From: Arcobacter aquimarinus
GTDB taxonomy: Bacteria > Campylobacterota > Campylobacteria > Campylobacterales > Arcobacteraceae
Direction: 5' to 3'
Assembly: GCF_013177635.1 (NCBI RefSeq)
Contig: NZ_CP030944.1
Location: forward strand, 1,302,001-1,366,000
DNA length: 64,000 nucleotides
The notes under the pieces are model-generated. The model did no database searches. It was not told the DNA's origin and worked only from the letters and a program-made list of their open reading frames with translations. A program made the translations under genes and the position numbers. How positions within the stretch are numbered: position 1 is the first letter of the stretch; each line of letters opens with the position of its first letter. This document shows positions 53,657 through 62,768 of the stretch, one piece after another.

Positions 53657-54763
53657 TTAAAAAGTCATAAAACTTTTAATCAAATTATCCACATGTTTCT
53701 CTCCACTACTCTTACTTAACTTAGCATATCTCATAGTGGCATTTATATCATTATGATTCATAAGTTTTTTAATTGTAAGTATTGGCGTTTCATTTATTGC
53801 TAATTGACTTGCAAATGTATGTCTTAAAGTATGTATAGTTACTTTATCTAAACTTTCTGTTCCTTCTGGATTAAAAAGAATATCAAAAATAGGTTGTAAT
53901 TTTCTATAATAATATTGATTTGAATAACTCTGTTTACCTGTATTTTTAAAAATATAATCATCTTTATTTTTTCCAGAATCAATAATAAATTTTTCAATTT
54001 CAGACTTTAATTTTATACTTAAAAATCCATAGTATTCACTATCATTTTTAAAATCATAAAGTCTAATAGAACAATTATCTTTTAAATCAGATGGTTTTAT
54101 ATTACAAATAGTTTGAAGTCTTCCACCTGTAGATAAACCAATCATTACAAAATAATATAGAGATCTATCATTTTCAATAGTTGCTAGTAATTTTTTTATT
54201 TCATCTAATTCAAGATATCTTAATCTTGCATTATCAACTTTTATTTTTTTAACTATTTTACAAGGATTTTTATCTACAATTTCATTTTCAATTGCCCAAT
54301 TAAATATAGAACCTATTTGATCAATAATAAAATTTACTGTTGCAGGCATCAATTCTTTTCCAATATTTAATTGTAAATCTTCTATATCAGCTTTGGTAAT
54401 TGTTTTAATTGCTTTAGATCCAATATAATGCTCTTTTATCCTATTTTCGACTCTTGACTTAGTTTTTTTATTTTGTTTATTGTGAATAGCTTTATAATCA
54501 TAAAATTGATTTGCAATATCTAAAAAAGTTTGTGATTCTTTTTTTAACGCAAAATGAGGTAGTTCTTCTCCTAGTCGAAGTTTTGAGGTAATTTCATTTC
54601 TTTTTTGGAAACAATAAGCTTCTCTTATTCCCTCACTATGAAGTCCTATTTTCCTCCATACATCTTTTTTATTTTCTTTATATGTAATATAATAAGATTT
54701 ATCCCCATTTTGAAGTTCTTGAGAATAAACTCCAGTATATTTTTTAGATTTTTGTCTAGCCAT
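53657..54763 (-). CDS. int: Tyrosine recombinase (integrase of the aroE element)
   Basis: A 368-residue integrase. An N-terminal arm-binding-like domain (about 1-60, GVYSQELQNGDKSYYITYK) precedes the core-binding domain and the catalytic domain. It has the catalytic Arg in STGGRLQTI (about 211-219), HTLRHTFAS (about 320-328), LMNHNDINATMRY with the nucleophilic Tyr at its end (about 353). The layout is that of P4-like/Campylobacterota integrases. The gene is 184 bases from the aroE remnant, near attR, as expected. Confidence 0.93.
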   Translation of the reverse strand: MARQKSKKYTGVYSQELQNGDKSYYITYKENKKDVWRKIGLHSEGIREAYCFQKRNEITSKLRLGEELPHFALKKESQTFLDIANQFYDYKAIHNKQNKKTKSRVENRIKEHYIGSKAIKTITKADIEDLQLNIGKELMPATVNFIIDQIGSIFNWAIENEIVDKNPCKIVKKIKVDNARLRYLELDEIKKLLATIENDRSLYYFVMIGLSTGGRLQTICNIKPSDLKDNCSIRLYDFKNDSEYYGFLSIKLKSEIEKFIIDSGKNKDDYIFKNTGKQSYSNQYYYRKLQPIFDILFNPEGTESLDKVTIHTLRHTFASQLAINETPILTIKKLMNHNDINATMRYAKLSKSSGEKHVDNLIKSFMTF

Positions 54764-54947
54764 TATTTTAACACCTTTATTTCTAGCTATTTAAGATTAT
54801 TTTTCTAGCCTATATCTAGCTATATAATGTTTTTATCTGTTCATTAATGTATTTGCTTGTAAAATATTAGCAAAATCTAACTTATATAAATATCGTGTTT
54901 GTAGGTATTTGTATAATAATGTAGTTATTTTTAATTTATAGATAGAA

Positions 54948-55054
54948 AAGATATGCTTTTATTTCAAGGTGTTTTAGCTTTTGAATTATTTACGGGTCAT
55001 AAAGCCGATAATTCAGTAGAAGAAGCTATGAGAAAAGGTTTAAAACAAGGGTAG
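54948..55054 (+). pseudogene. aroE: Displaced 3' end of aroE
   Basis: These 107 bases align without gaps to the end of aroE (36,946-37,052) with 84 identities. In frame they encode KDMLLFQGVLAFELF and KADNSVEEAMRKGLKQG, a close relative of the AroE C-terminus, ending in TAG. There is no start codon. The terminator that follows at 55,049 suggests this is the original chromosomal end pushed away by the element. Confidence 0.93.
55001..55019. repeat. attR core of the aroE element
   Basis: AAAGCCGATAATTCAGTAG, identical to 36,999-37,017. The chromosome resumes to its right. Confidence 0.75.
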
Positions 55055-55084
55055 AAGATATTTTATATCTACCCTATATTTTTT
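55049..55084 (+). terminator. Original aroE terminator, displaced
   Basis: GGGTAGA...TCTACCC, a 7-bp stem with a twelve-base AT loop that can pair further, is followed by TATATTTTTTT. It overlaps the stop of the aroE remnant and is likely the pre-integration terminator of aroE. Confidence 0.7.
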
Positions 55085-55102
55085 TACTTTTATTTACAAA
55101 AA

Positions 55103-56290
55103 TTATTTAGATAAAAAATCTATATTATTATTTTCATATTTTTTATTCAATAATTCAAATTGTACTTTTTCTTCATTTTTTATATTTTTTAATCTTTTTT
55201 CAATTGATAATTTAACTAAATCTTTTACTCTTTTATTTGCTACTTTAGTAAAAATTTCTGCTCCTTGAGAATTTATTTCATGAATATTATATATTCCTTT
55301 TCCTACATTATACAAAAGCATTGTTGGAGTAAATGTTTTTCCTACAAATTCTGGCTTTGGAAGTGATTCTTTTACCTCTGTTTCTATAGATTTAATATGT
55401 TCTTTTATCTTTTTTATATCCTGAGGATATATCTTTTTAAACTCTTGCTTAGATAATGTTTTTATTATTTCATGATTTAATTTTATATCTTGATTTTCAC
55501 GTTCTCTAATTTTAATATCTAAAATACGTTTATTTACATCTGTAAAAAATAAATGATTTTGATAAACATCTTTTATTTTTTCTTCATCAAAATTTATTTT
55601 TACTTTTTCCAAAAAATATAAATCTATTAAATCAAGTTTTTCTTTGTAATACAAAGCCATTATTCGGTCTAAATGATCACCTTTTAGAATTTCTAACAAA
55701 TTTTTATTATGTTCTTTCACTAATTTTATTACATATTTTATATATGGCGAAGAAAAAAGTTCTTCATATTTTTCATTTTCTTCAACTTCTAAAATCATTG
55801 GAAAAATCAATCGATTTTCTTTTAATACACCAAATAATTCTTTATTATTTATTTTTTTTTCATCTATTTTTTTCAACAATAAAAGAACAGAATTTTTAGT
55901 TAAATCTTTCATAGAAGCTATATAAATAAGCATTTCATATGTTCCATTATTAATAATTTCATTAATAAATTCAATATTATTAGGATATTTTTTTAACACT
56001 TCTTTTATAAAATTAATATTTTTCTTTTTTATTAATTCATTCAATAAATCTGCTGAAAGAGGTTTACTATTTATAATTTCAAAAATCAAATCATCATCTT
56101 CATATTTAATAATTGAAGCTATTACTCCATCTTCAATATTTTTATTTTGAATCAATTTTGATAGTTCTGTTTTACGTTCATTAGTATTATTAGTTGTAAT
56201 TACAATTTTTAAATATGGATATCCTAAATAATCTACAATTATAAATAAAAATAAACTTATTAGAAATATTAAATAAAATATTATTTTCAT
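55103..56290 (-). CDS. Membrane-anchored protein with helical repeats, unknown
   Basis: A 395-residue protein. An N-terminal hydrophobic helix (about 3-24) is an uncleaved anchor or signal. Residues about 40-240 look like a series of short helix pairs with recurring (I/L)-I-x-(N/K/S) patterns, as in ankyrin- or Sel1-like solenoids without the family consensus. The C-terminal third is Lys/Glu-rich helical. It would face the periplasm. It is 22 bases downstream of the small exported protein gene, so the two are likely co-transcribed. Confidence 0.6.
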   Translation of the reverse strand: MKIIFYLIFLISLFLFIIVDYLGYPYLKIVITTNNTNERKTELSKLIQNKNIEDGVIASIIKYEDDDLIFEIINSKPLSADLLNELIKKKNINFIKEVLKKYPNNIEFINEIINNGTYEMLIYIASMKDLTKNSVLLLLKKIDEKKINNKELFGVLKENRLIFPMILEVEENEKYEELFSSPYIKYVIKLVKEHNKNLLEILKGDHLDRIMALYYKEKLDLIDLYFLEKVKINFDEEKIKDVYQNHLFFTDVNKRILDIKIRERENQDIKLNHEIIKTLSKQEFKKIYPQDIKKIKEHIKSIETEVKESLPKPEFVGKTFTPTMLLYNVGKGIYNIHEINSQGAEIFTKVANKRVKDLVKLSIEKRLKNIKNEEKVQFELLNKKYENNNIDFLSK

Positions 56291-56312
56291 TGTTATCCTA
56301 GTTTATTTTTAT

Positions 56313-56651
56313 TTATTTCATTTTTTTTATAAATTTTCCATTTGTTGAAAAAACATATCTAATATTATCTGCTGATGATAAATTAAGCCCATCACAAGCA
56401 TATGTTGCAATTAAATTTCCTTCTTTAGTAAATGTGACTGTTTCTTCAAAGTCACATGTATTTGATGCTGCTTGAACATCTTCTATTTCTAATATCTTTT
56501 TCTCTTCATTTGTTTTTTTATTAATTAAATATAATAACTCTTTACCTGTATCCCAGTTACTTTCAGCTCTAAAAGAATATTGTGATTCGTTATTTTCAGT
56601 AGCTAACAATAAATTTGCTATTGCCAATGTAATTAATATTGTTTTTTTCAT
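56313..56651 (-). CDS. Small exported protein, unknown
   Basis: A 112-residue protein with a signal peptide (about 1-17, LLLATENN). The mature part is beta-rich with two Cys (around residues 69 and 89) that may form a disulphide. Periplasmic. It precedes the helical repeat protein gene and probably pairs with it. No family recognised. Confidence 0.65.
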   Translation of the reverse strand: MKKTILITLAIANLLLATENNESQYSFRAESNWDTGKELLYLINKKTNEEKKILEIEDVQAASNTCDFEETVTFTKEGNLIATYACDGLNLSSADNIRYVFSTNGKFIKKMK

Positions 56652-56755
56652 TTATTTCCTTTGAATATAAGTCAAAATATTATATCTATTAAATTACTCA
56701 GAAATAACTCTTTTTGTATTTTTTTTAATTATTAGCCACTGACTTTTGTTATTAA

Positions 56756-57775
56756 TCAACCCATAGGGTATAAAATCTCCTTTTGAATCTCTTCTATTTT
56801 TGATAAAAGCTCATCATCTATTTTAAAATCAAAAGCTTTTAAAGAGTCATCTAATTGATTTAAAACCCTTGCTCCAATAATAGTTGAAGCTACAAAATCA
56901 AAGTGTTTTGAATATGCAACCGCTAAAGTAACGCTAGAAATTCCATATTCATTTGCAAGTTGCATATATTTTGCCGTTGCATTTATAGTTTTATCATTTA
57001 CAAATCTATTTGCCATAGCTTGAACTCTTTTACTTTGATTGTTTTTATAAGCTGTAAATCTTGCATCAGTTGGATAAAAACCACCATTATATTTTCCACT
57101 TAAAACTCCTCCTGCTATTGGAGAATATGGAAGAAGTGAAATATTTTCACGTCTGCAAACATTTGCTAATTCATCATGAAACCTTGGATTTAAAAGTGAA
57201 AAATTATTTTGAATAGATTCAAATCTAGCAAGATTTTTATATTTTGAAATCTCATTTGCTTTTGTTAAACCATAAGCACTATCATTTGAAGTTCCAATAT
57301 ATCTAACCTTTCCTTCCTTTACTAATTCATCAAAAGCTTTTAAACTCTCTTCAATAGGTACAATAGTATCAGGCCAATGCATTTGATAAAGGTCGATATA
57401 ATCAGTTTGAAGTTTTTTTAAACTCCCTTCAACTGCTCTTTTTATATGAAAAGAGTCAATTGCTGTAAGTCCGTGCCTAATTGGTGGAACAAACCATCCA
57501 GAAGCAGCACCTGCTACTTTTGTTGCAAGAATTATCGAATCTCTTGGTTTTGTTTTAAGCCATTCCCCAACAATTTGTTCAGTTATTCCTGTAGTGTTTG
57601 CTTTTGGAGGAACTGGATAAAGTTCTGCTGTATCAAAAAAGTTTATTCCATTTTCATAAGCTTTATCCATAATTTTAAAAGCCTCTTCTTTTGTAGTGCT
57701 TGAACCAAAAGTCATAGTTCCAAGACAAATAGAAGAGACTCTTAACCCACTTTTTCCTATATATCTAAAATCCAT
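56756..57775 (-). CDS. Aldo/keto reductase
   Basis: A 339-residue NADPH-dependent oxidoreductase of the AKR fold. The catalytic tetrad segments are visible: GINFFDTAELYP with Asp and Tyr (about 45-56), ATKVAG with Lys, and YQMHWPD with His. The C-terminal cofactor-binding part has STIIGAR. It resembles the Tas/YajO-like group, substrate unknown. I start at ATG 57,775, since AAGGAT lies seven bases upstream. An ATG five codons earlier has no ribosome site. Confidence 0.88.
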   Translation of the reverse strand: MDFRYIGKSGLRVSSICLGTMTFGSSTTKEEAFKIMDKAYENGINFFDTAELYPVPPKANTTGITEQIVGEWLKTKPRDSIILATKVAGAASGWFVPPIRHGLTAIDSFHIKRAVEGSLKKLQTDYIDLYQMHWPDTIVPIEESLKAFDELVKEGKVRYIGTSNDSAYGLTKANEISKYKNLARFESIQNNFSLLNPRFHDELANVCRRENISLLPYSPIAGGVLSGKYNGGFYPTDARFTAYKNNQSKRVQAMANRFVNDKTINATAKYMQLANEYGISSVTLAVAYSKHFDFVASTIIGARVLNQLDDSLKAFDFKIDDELLSKIEEIQKEILYPMG

Positions 57776-57845
57776 AAATAAATCCTTCATATTTTTAATA
57801 GGATTTATTATAACTACTTAAAAAAAATATCTAGGTTAAAAAGCC

Positions 57846-58823
57846 CTATTCCATAATGCAGATTTCTTTTTTTCTCATGTGTTTTATAGTTTGAATAGCA
57901 ACCAATAAAACAATAATAGTTGTAATTGTTGATAAAACATAAGCAAATAATTCATATATCCAATAATTAGTCAATTCATACATCAAAATAGAACTTAAAC
58001 TAACAGCAGCCATAGGAAAAGTAAATGCCCACCATGAGATGAAAAACTTAATTTTTAAAAAGTTTTTATACATAACAAAAACTAAAACCGTAAAAAATAA
58101 CCCCAAATTAAATAGAATTTGTGCAAAAAAATCTAAACTCTCAGTCAATTTAATATATGAAATAAAACCAATAGCAGGTGGAGCTATTAGTATAAATAGT
58201 GTTGGCATAAATTTAGGAGCAAATTGATTATGAAAGATAATTCTATTTAAAATAATCGCAAATAAAATAATCCAAAAAAAGATACCAATTGAAAAATAAA
58301 AATATAAAATCTCTTTTGCAACAAAACCAACACCTGCTATTGGAACTATTAAATTTCCAACAATTGGAATAAACCACGCAGGATTTGAATGCTGCATTTC
58401 AAGGTTATTGTTTATCCAAAATTTTATTGTATAAAAAGTAAAAAAGATATGGAAAACCGCCCCAAAAAGAAAAAATATTTCAGCTATTTGCATATTAAAA
58501 AGTCTAAAATCAATAGATAAAATTAACATTGAAATAGAAGAAGCTGCAAAAAAATTAACCCTCACTGGATGGGAAAACTCTTTTTTCACTTCATCTTTAT
58601 ATTTTATAAGCTTTAAAATATAAAAAAACAGAACTACAAAAAATAAAAATGTAGAAATTGCTATCATTATTGAAGAAATAAATATTGGAAAAGAAAAAAC
58701 TGAACTCATTCTTTCATAAACTAAAGTTAAACCACCTAAACCCATGATTGTAGCAAACATCATGATAGGGAAAAATTGCAATCTATTTGAAGGAATTGCT
58801 TTTATACTCTCTTGTTCTTGCAT
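57846..58823 (-). CDS. TDT/SLAC1-family transporter (TehA-like)
   Basis: A 325-residue inner-membrane protein with about ten membrane helices. FFPIMMFATIMGLGGL near the N-terminus and NPAWFIPIVGNLIVPIAG (about 147-164) are typical of the tellurite-resistance/dicarboxylate transporter and SLAC1 anion channel family. It probably passes small anions. Family members have been linked to tellurite resistance by overexpression only. It stands alone. Confidence 0.85.
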   Translation of the reverse strand: MQEQESIKAIPSNRLQFFPIMMFATIMGLGGLTLVYERMSSVFSFPIFISSIMIAISTFLFFVVLFFYILKLIKYKDEVKKEFSHPVRVNFFAASSISMLILSIDFRLFNMQIAEIFFLFGAVFHIFFTFYTIKFWINNNLEMQHSNPAWFIPIVGNLIVPIAGVGFVAKEILYFYFSIGIFFWIILFAIILNRIIFHNQFAPKFMPTLFILIAPPAIGFISYIKLTESLDFFAQILFNLGLFFTVLVFVMYKNFLKIKFFISWWAFTFPMAAVSLSSILMYELTNYWIYELFAYVLSTITTIIVLLVAIQTIKHMRKKEICIME

Positions 58824-58877
58824 TATAAATCCTATTAAGAATAATTTATTATAATTAGAAAAAACTAAAGGATAATT

Positions 58878-59093
58878 TTGGCTAAAAATAAAAAATTAGT
58901 AATTGATTTAAAAGAAGAAAATCTCACTTTTGAAGAGAGAAACCAAACTATAAAACTACTAAATTTCAAAACAGATACCATGAGTTTAGATATTGCGATT
59001 TTTGAAAAAGATAAATTTATCAAAAATAGTACAATGGTCTTTGCTCATTTACCTAAAAAACTAAAAGCCAAACTAAATCCAAGGACAAAATAA
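58878..59093 (+). CDS. Small basic protein, unknown
   Basis: A 71-residue basic protein with predicted beta strands and a basic C-terminus. The start is TTG at 58,878 with AAAGGAT about four bases upstream, and the following residues (AKNKKLVIDL) begin at once. It is a conserved-looking small gene with no known role. Alternatively, the start could be an ATG at 58,980, but that would give only 37 residues. Confidence 0.6.
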   Translation: MAKNKKLVIDLKEENLTFEERNQTIKLLNFKTDTMSLDIAIFEKDKFIKNSTMVFAHLPKKLKAKLNPRTK

Positions 59094-59195
59094 AATGTTT
59101 TTTCTAAATATTTTTATAATTATAACTTATAAATTTTAAAGTTTGTTTTATTTTTTATAAGTAAATATTATAATAAAAAATTAAAAAGGTAAATA

Positions 59196-59810
59196 TTGAA
59201 TTGGTTAGCACATATATTTTTATCAGAGTTAAATGTTGATTTTCAAATAGGCAATTTTCTAGCAGACCCGTTAAAAGGTAGAGTTTGGGAAGATGCAAGT
59301 GAAGATATAAAAAAAGGAATGCAAACCCATAAGTTAATAGATTCTTTTACAGATAGCCATGAAATAATCTGTGTTAGTAAAAAAAGATTAAGAGAAAAGG
59401 GTTTGTTAAAGCCTGTTATTATTGATTTAACTTATGATTATTTGCTTACTAAAAACTGGGATAAGTATTGTAATATACCTCTAAAAATATTTTCAAATAC
59501 TTTTTATGAAAAAGCATATCAAAGAACTCTTTTTTTACCTTCTAATGCAAATTTACAAATTGCAAATATGATTGAAAGAGATTTATTAAATAAATATCAC
59601 ACTATAAATCAGCTAAAAAGCTCTTTTTCTAGGATGGATGCAAGATTATCAACAAGACTTTTACAAAGAGAAACCGCAAGTGGTTACTCAAATGCTGTTG
59701 TTGATAATATAAACTATTTGGAAAAAGATTTTTTAGAGTTTTTCCCAGAACTTTGTAAAACTGTAAAAAAAGATTTAAATGAAGAAAAATTAAAACATTG
59801 GAGAATATAA
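59196..59810 (+). CDS. acpH: Acyl carrier protein phosphodiesterase (AcpH family)
   Basis: A 204-residue protein of the ACPD family that removes the 4'-phosphopantetheine group from acyl carrier protein. The family signature begins at once with NWLAHIFLSE, then FLADPLKGR (about 22-30), HKLIDSFTDSHE (about 48-59) and DLTYDYLL, giving the His/Asp metal ligands of the HD-like fold. The start is TTG, supported by AAAAAGG upstream and by the fact that the motif begins there. It ends one base before the next gene. Confidence 0.85.
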   Translation: MNWLAHIFLSELNVDFQIGNFLADPLKGRVWEDASEDIKKGMQTHKLIDSFTDSHEIICVSKKRLREKGLLKPVIIDLTYDYLLTKNWDKYCNIPLKIFSNTFYEKAYQRTLFLPSNANLQIANMIERDLLNKYHTINQLKSSFSRMDARLSTRLLQRETASGYSNAVVDNINYLEKDFLEFFPELCKTVKKDLNEEKLKHWRI

Positions 59811-59811
59811 G

Positions 59812-60303
59812 ATGAAAAAACTTCTTTTAATTAGACATGCAAAATCTTCTTGGGAGGATTTAACTTTAGAAGATTTTTTAAGACCTTTAAATAAAAGAGG
59901 TTTAAAAGATGCTCCTTTTATGGCAAAACTTCTAAAAAAAAAAGAGATAAAAGCTGATTTGCTTATTTGTTCACCTTCTATTAGAACAAAACTAACAAGT
60001 GAATTTTTTATAAAAGAGTTAAATTTTAAAAATGAAATAATTTTTGAAAAAGCTATTTATGAAGCACCTTACGAAAATCTTTTAGAGGTTTTACAAAAAA
60101 TTGATGATAGATTCAAAACTATAATTTTAATAGGTCATAATCCTGGTCTTTGTGATTTAACAAATTTTTTATGCGAAGAATATTTTGAAAATATTCCAAC
60201 TTGTGCAATCGTAGAAATAGATTTTAATACAAACTCTTGGAATGAAATATCAAAAAAAAACTCAAAACTAATCAGTTTTGAATATCCTAAAAAGTATAAA
60301 TAA
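59812..60303 (+). CDS. sixA: SixA-like phosphohistidine phosphatase
   Basis: A 163-residue histidine phosphatase. The catalytic His is in LLIRHAKSSWED (about 4-15, motif RHA instead of RHG), the second conserved Arg is in SPSIRTKLT and the second His in LIGHNPGLCDL. RHAKSSW is typical of the SixA group, which dephosphorylates His-containing phosphotransfer proteins. The true target here is unknown. It is two bases after acpH and ends one base before the convergent permease gene. Confidence 0.85.
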   Translation: MKKLLLIRHAKSSWEDLTLEDFLRPLNKRGLKDAPFMAKLLKKKEIKADLLICSPSIRTKLTSEFFIKELNFKNEIIFEKAIYEAPYENLLEVLQKIDDRFKTIILIGHNPGLCDLTNFLCEEYFENIPTCAIVEIDFNTNSWNEISKKNSKLISFEYPKKYK

Positions 60304-60304
60304 T

Positions 60305-61264
60305 TTATACTTTTTTACTTCTTCTAATCAATAAATAAACAAAAAATGGCGCTCCAATAAATGCTGTTACTACTCCAATTGGCAAAGTTGAATCTGTATT
60401 TAAATTTCTTGAGATTAAATCTGAAAATACTAAAAATATCCCACCAAAGAAAAAAACAGGGAAAAATAGTTTATCTGCACTTTTTTTATAAATAAGTTTT
60501 ATAATATGAGGAATTACAAGTCCTATAAAACCAATTGGTCCTACAAAACTAATACAAATTCCAACACTTAAAGATACAACAACTAACAATAAAATATTTA
60601 TCTTATGAACATTTAATCCTTTTAAAAATGCTGTATCATTACAAATCAAAAGAAGTTTTATTTTTTCTTTGTTTAGATGTATAGTTAAATAAAAAACAAA
60701 ACTCACAAACATAACAACTAATCCACTTGTAAAACCAACAGTGTCTAAACTTCCAAGAGTAAATCTAACTATTGAATAGTTTTCTTGTAAATTACTCATA
60801 TAAAAAACCAACATTAAAGCTGAACTATAAAAATATGATAAAGCAATTCCAATTAATAAAATAGAGTTTGTAGAGACAGAAATAGAGCTTTTATTTATCT
60901 GTTTTGAAATAAAATATAAAATCAATATAGTAATAATCGAGCCAAAAACAGAAGAGATACTCATATAAAGAGCTGGGAAAAATACGATTGAAATAGCTGT
61001 AAAAAGCGTAGTTCCACTTGCAATTCCTAGAGTATATGGAGTTATTAATTCATTTTTAAAAATAATTTGAAAAATTAAACCACCTAAAGCTAATATTCCA
61101 CCAACAAAAAATGCTAAAACAACCCTTGAAACTCTTAAATCCCAAAAAATTGTATGTGTTGTTGAACTTGAATCAAAAATATCTTTAAAAGTTAGAGATA
61201 TTTCTCCTAAAAAAGGAGCTAAACAAATGATTATAAAACTAAATATATATAAAACTATTTTCAT
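60305..61264 (-). CDS. btuC: ABC transporter permease, BtuC/FecCD type
   Basis: A 319-residue inner-membrane protein with about nine to ten helices. The FecCD family segments LRVSRVVLAFFVGGILALGGL (in outline, about 43-63), LGIASGTTLF and FVGPIGFIGLVIPHIIK (about 233-249) with the cytoplasmic coupling helix are visible. It forms the channel for cobalamin or a siderophore. It is translationally coupled to the ATPase gene by a four-base overlap. The substrate is inferred only from the cluster. Confidence 0.87.
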   Translation of the reverse strand: MKIVLYIFSFIIICLAPFLGEISLTFKDIFDSSSTTHTIFWDLRVSRVVLAFFVGGILALGGLIFQIIFKNELITPYTLGIASGTTLFTAISIVFFPALYMSISSVFGSIITILILYFISKQINKSSISVSTNSILLIGIALSYFYSSALMLVFYMSNLQENYSIVRFTLGSLDTVGFTSGLVVMFVSFVFYLTIHLNKEKIKLLLICNDTAFLKGLNVHKINILLLVVVSLSVGICISFVGPIGFIGLVIPHIIKLIYKKSADKLFFPVFFFGGIFLVFSDLISRNLNTDSTLPIGVVTAFIGAPFFVYLLIRRSKKV

Positions 61265-61959
61265 AAATTAACCACCAAATGCTTATCTAGTTTTATGATT
61301 GTATTATTATAAAATCTTTTTAAATTTTCATTTGAAAAAAACTCTTCATGTTCTCCAAAAAACTCTATAATTCCATCATTTAAAAATAGAACTTTATATT
61401 TTAAAGCATACGCCAAATCAAGGTTATGAGTAATAATAATTTTTTGTTGAAGTAAATCTGAGTTAAAGATATCATAAACCTCTTTTAATCTACTTATATC
61501 CAAATTTGCTGTTAATTCATCAAAAATAGTAGTTTTAGCATTATGTATAATCGCACTTGCAAGAAGCAAAAGTTGCTTTTCTCCTGAACTGAAAGATTTG
61601 CAATATTTATCTTCTAGTTTTTTTAGATTTAATAATTTTATGATTTCATCTACTTTTTGATTATCTACACTACTTATAAATGAGAGTTCTAAAAACTCTC
61701 TTAAAGTTACATATTCATCAAAAATAGAGAGTTTAGGAGGAATATAATTTATAAGTTTTGCCCTTTTAAAATCACTAATTTTAGAGATATTTTCACCAAA
61801 TAACTTAACTTTTTCATTTGAAATAAGATTTGATAAAACTTTTGCAAGGGTAGATTTTCCTGCTCCATTTTCGCCTAAAATTATAAGATTTTCATTCTCT
61901 TTTAGACAAAATGAGATTTCATGTAAAATTGAACTATTGTAGTCTTTTATCTCTAACAT
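61261..61959 (-). CDS. btuD: ABC transporter ATPase, BtuD/FecE type
   Basis: A 232-residue ATPase with Walker A GENGAGKST (about 33-41), the signature SFSSGEKQLLLLAS (about 122-135), Walker B TTIFDELTANLD and the switch His in ITHN (about 178). It powers the uptake system with BtuC and BtuF. It overlaps btuC by four bases and the binding protein gene by 26 bases, an unusually long overlap for this operon. The E of Walker B is in DEL. Confidence 0.9.
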   Translation of the reverse strand: MLEIKDYNSSILHEISFCLKENENLIILGENGAGKSTLAKVLSNLISNEKVKLFGENISKISDFKRAKLINYIPPKLSIFDEYVTLREFLELSFISSVDNQKVDEIIKLLNLKKLEDKYCKSFSSGEKQLLLLASAIIHNAKTTIFDELTANLDISRLKEVYDIFNSDLLQQKIIITHNLDLAYALKYKVLFLNDGIIEFFGEHEEFFSNENLKRFYNNTIIKLDKHLVVNL

Positions 61960-62767
61960 TTTCTAATATCTTTCTAAAATCATTTATAAATAACTCTACT
62001 CTATGGCTTGGAATTCCTGCATATTCTTTATCAATTGCATAAATATTATCACCTTTACTTGCATTTATAGGTAACTTTTTCCACGAATTAATAATGCTTT
62101 CCAGCTCTTTAAGATTTCCCTCTAAAAATGGTGCTAATAAAACTATTATATCTGGATTCATATTTATAATTTTTTCTGTATTTACAACAGGTTGTGCTTG
62201 AGAAGTGGAAAAATATGCGTTTTGATTTCCACTTGCTTTTATAATATCTTCAAAATATAAAAAATTTCCAGTTACATAAATATCATTTGACAATGTCTTT
62301 TTAGGGCTGATTACTATCAAAATTCTTTTGTTTTTTACTATATTATCCAAAGAAGCTAAAGCATTGTCTATATTTGAAATAAGTATTTTTGCATTTTCTT
62401 CTTTTTTGAAAAAAGTTCCCAATTCAAAAATAGTATTTTTAATCGATGAAATTGTATTTGTTTTATAAATCAAAGTCTCTATTTCTAAAGCTTTTAGATT
62501 AGAATTTAACTTTTCATCATAATCTTGACCTATAACAACAGTAGGTCTAACACTTAAAACTTTTTCTAATGAAATATTGTTATATCCACCAAGTTTTGGA
62601 ACATCTTTTGATTCTATTGGAAAATCACAATGTTTAGTATTTGCAACTACACTATTTCCTACACCTAAAGCAAATACAATCTCATTTACAGAAGGAGAAA
62701 GAGTAACTACTCTTTCTTCGCCTGATAAATTTATACAAAAAAGGAGTATAAATAGTAGCTTTTTCAT
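61934..62767 (-). CDS. btuF: Periplasmic binding protein, BtuF-like
   Basis: A 277-residue protein with a signal peptide (about 1-16, no lipobox). The two-lobe class III binding-protein pattern is clear: RVVTLSPSVNEIVFALG (about 19-35), then GGYNNISLEKVLSVRPTVVIGQ and NPDIIVLL. It binds cobalamin, haem or a ferric siderophore for delivery to BtuCD. The SLSPS/E-type start and the preceding receptor make B12 plausible. It ends in a 26-base overlap with the ATPase gene. Confidence 0.85.
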   Translation of the reverse strand: MKKLLFILLFCINLSGEERVVTLSPSVNEIVFALGVGNSVVANTKHCDFPIESKDVPKLGGYNNISLEKVLSVRPTVVIGQDYDEKLNSNLKALEIETLIYKTNTISSIKNTIFELGTFFKKEENAKILISNIDNALASLDNIVKNKRILIVISPKKTLSNDIYVTGNFLYFEDIIKASGNQNAYFSTSQAQPVVNTEKIINMNPDIIVLLAPFLEGNLKELESIINSWKKLPINASKGDNIYAIDKEYAGIPSHRVELFINDFRKILENVRDKRLQ

Positions 62768-62768
62768 T

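Larger units (their letters stand above)
36999..55019. mobile_element. 18.0-kb integrative mobilizable element in aroE
   Basis: The element is 18,002 bp from repeat to repeat. All its substantial genes are on the minus strand apart from a small Fic-antitoxin candidate. It has a tyrosine integrase near the right end, an AlpA-like HTH/excisionase candidate and a RepA/DnaB-like helicase at the left end, and a MobV-like relaxase. There are no type IV secretion genes, so it would rely on a helper conjugative system. Cargo is a nuclease/solenoid gene pair and a type I restriction locus with two unknown genes and a Fic module. It carries its own aroE 3' end and terminator, thereby repairing the target gene. 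Confidence 0.85.

Noticed and set aside
54948-55054. A small independent gene similar to the AroE C-terminus
   Set aside because: There is no start codon or ribosome site. The gap-free alignment with the aroE end and the shared 19-bp core show it is the displaced gene end.
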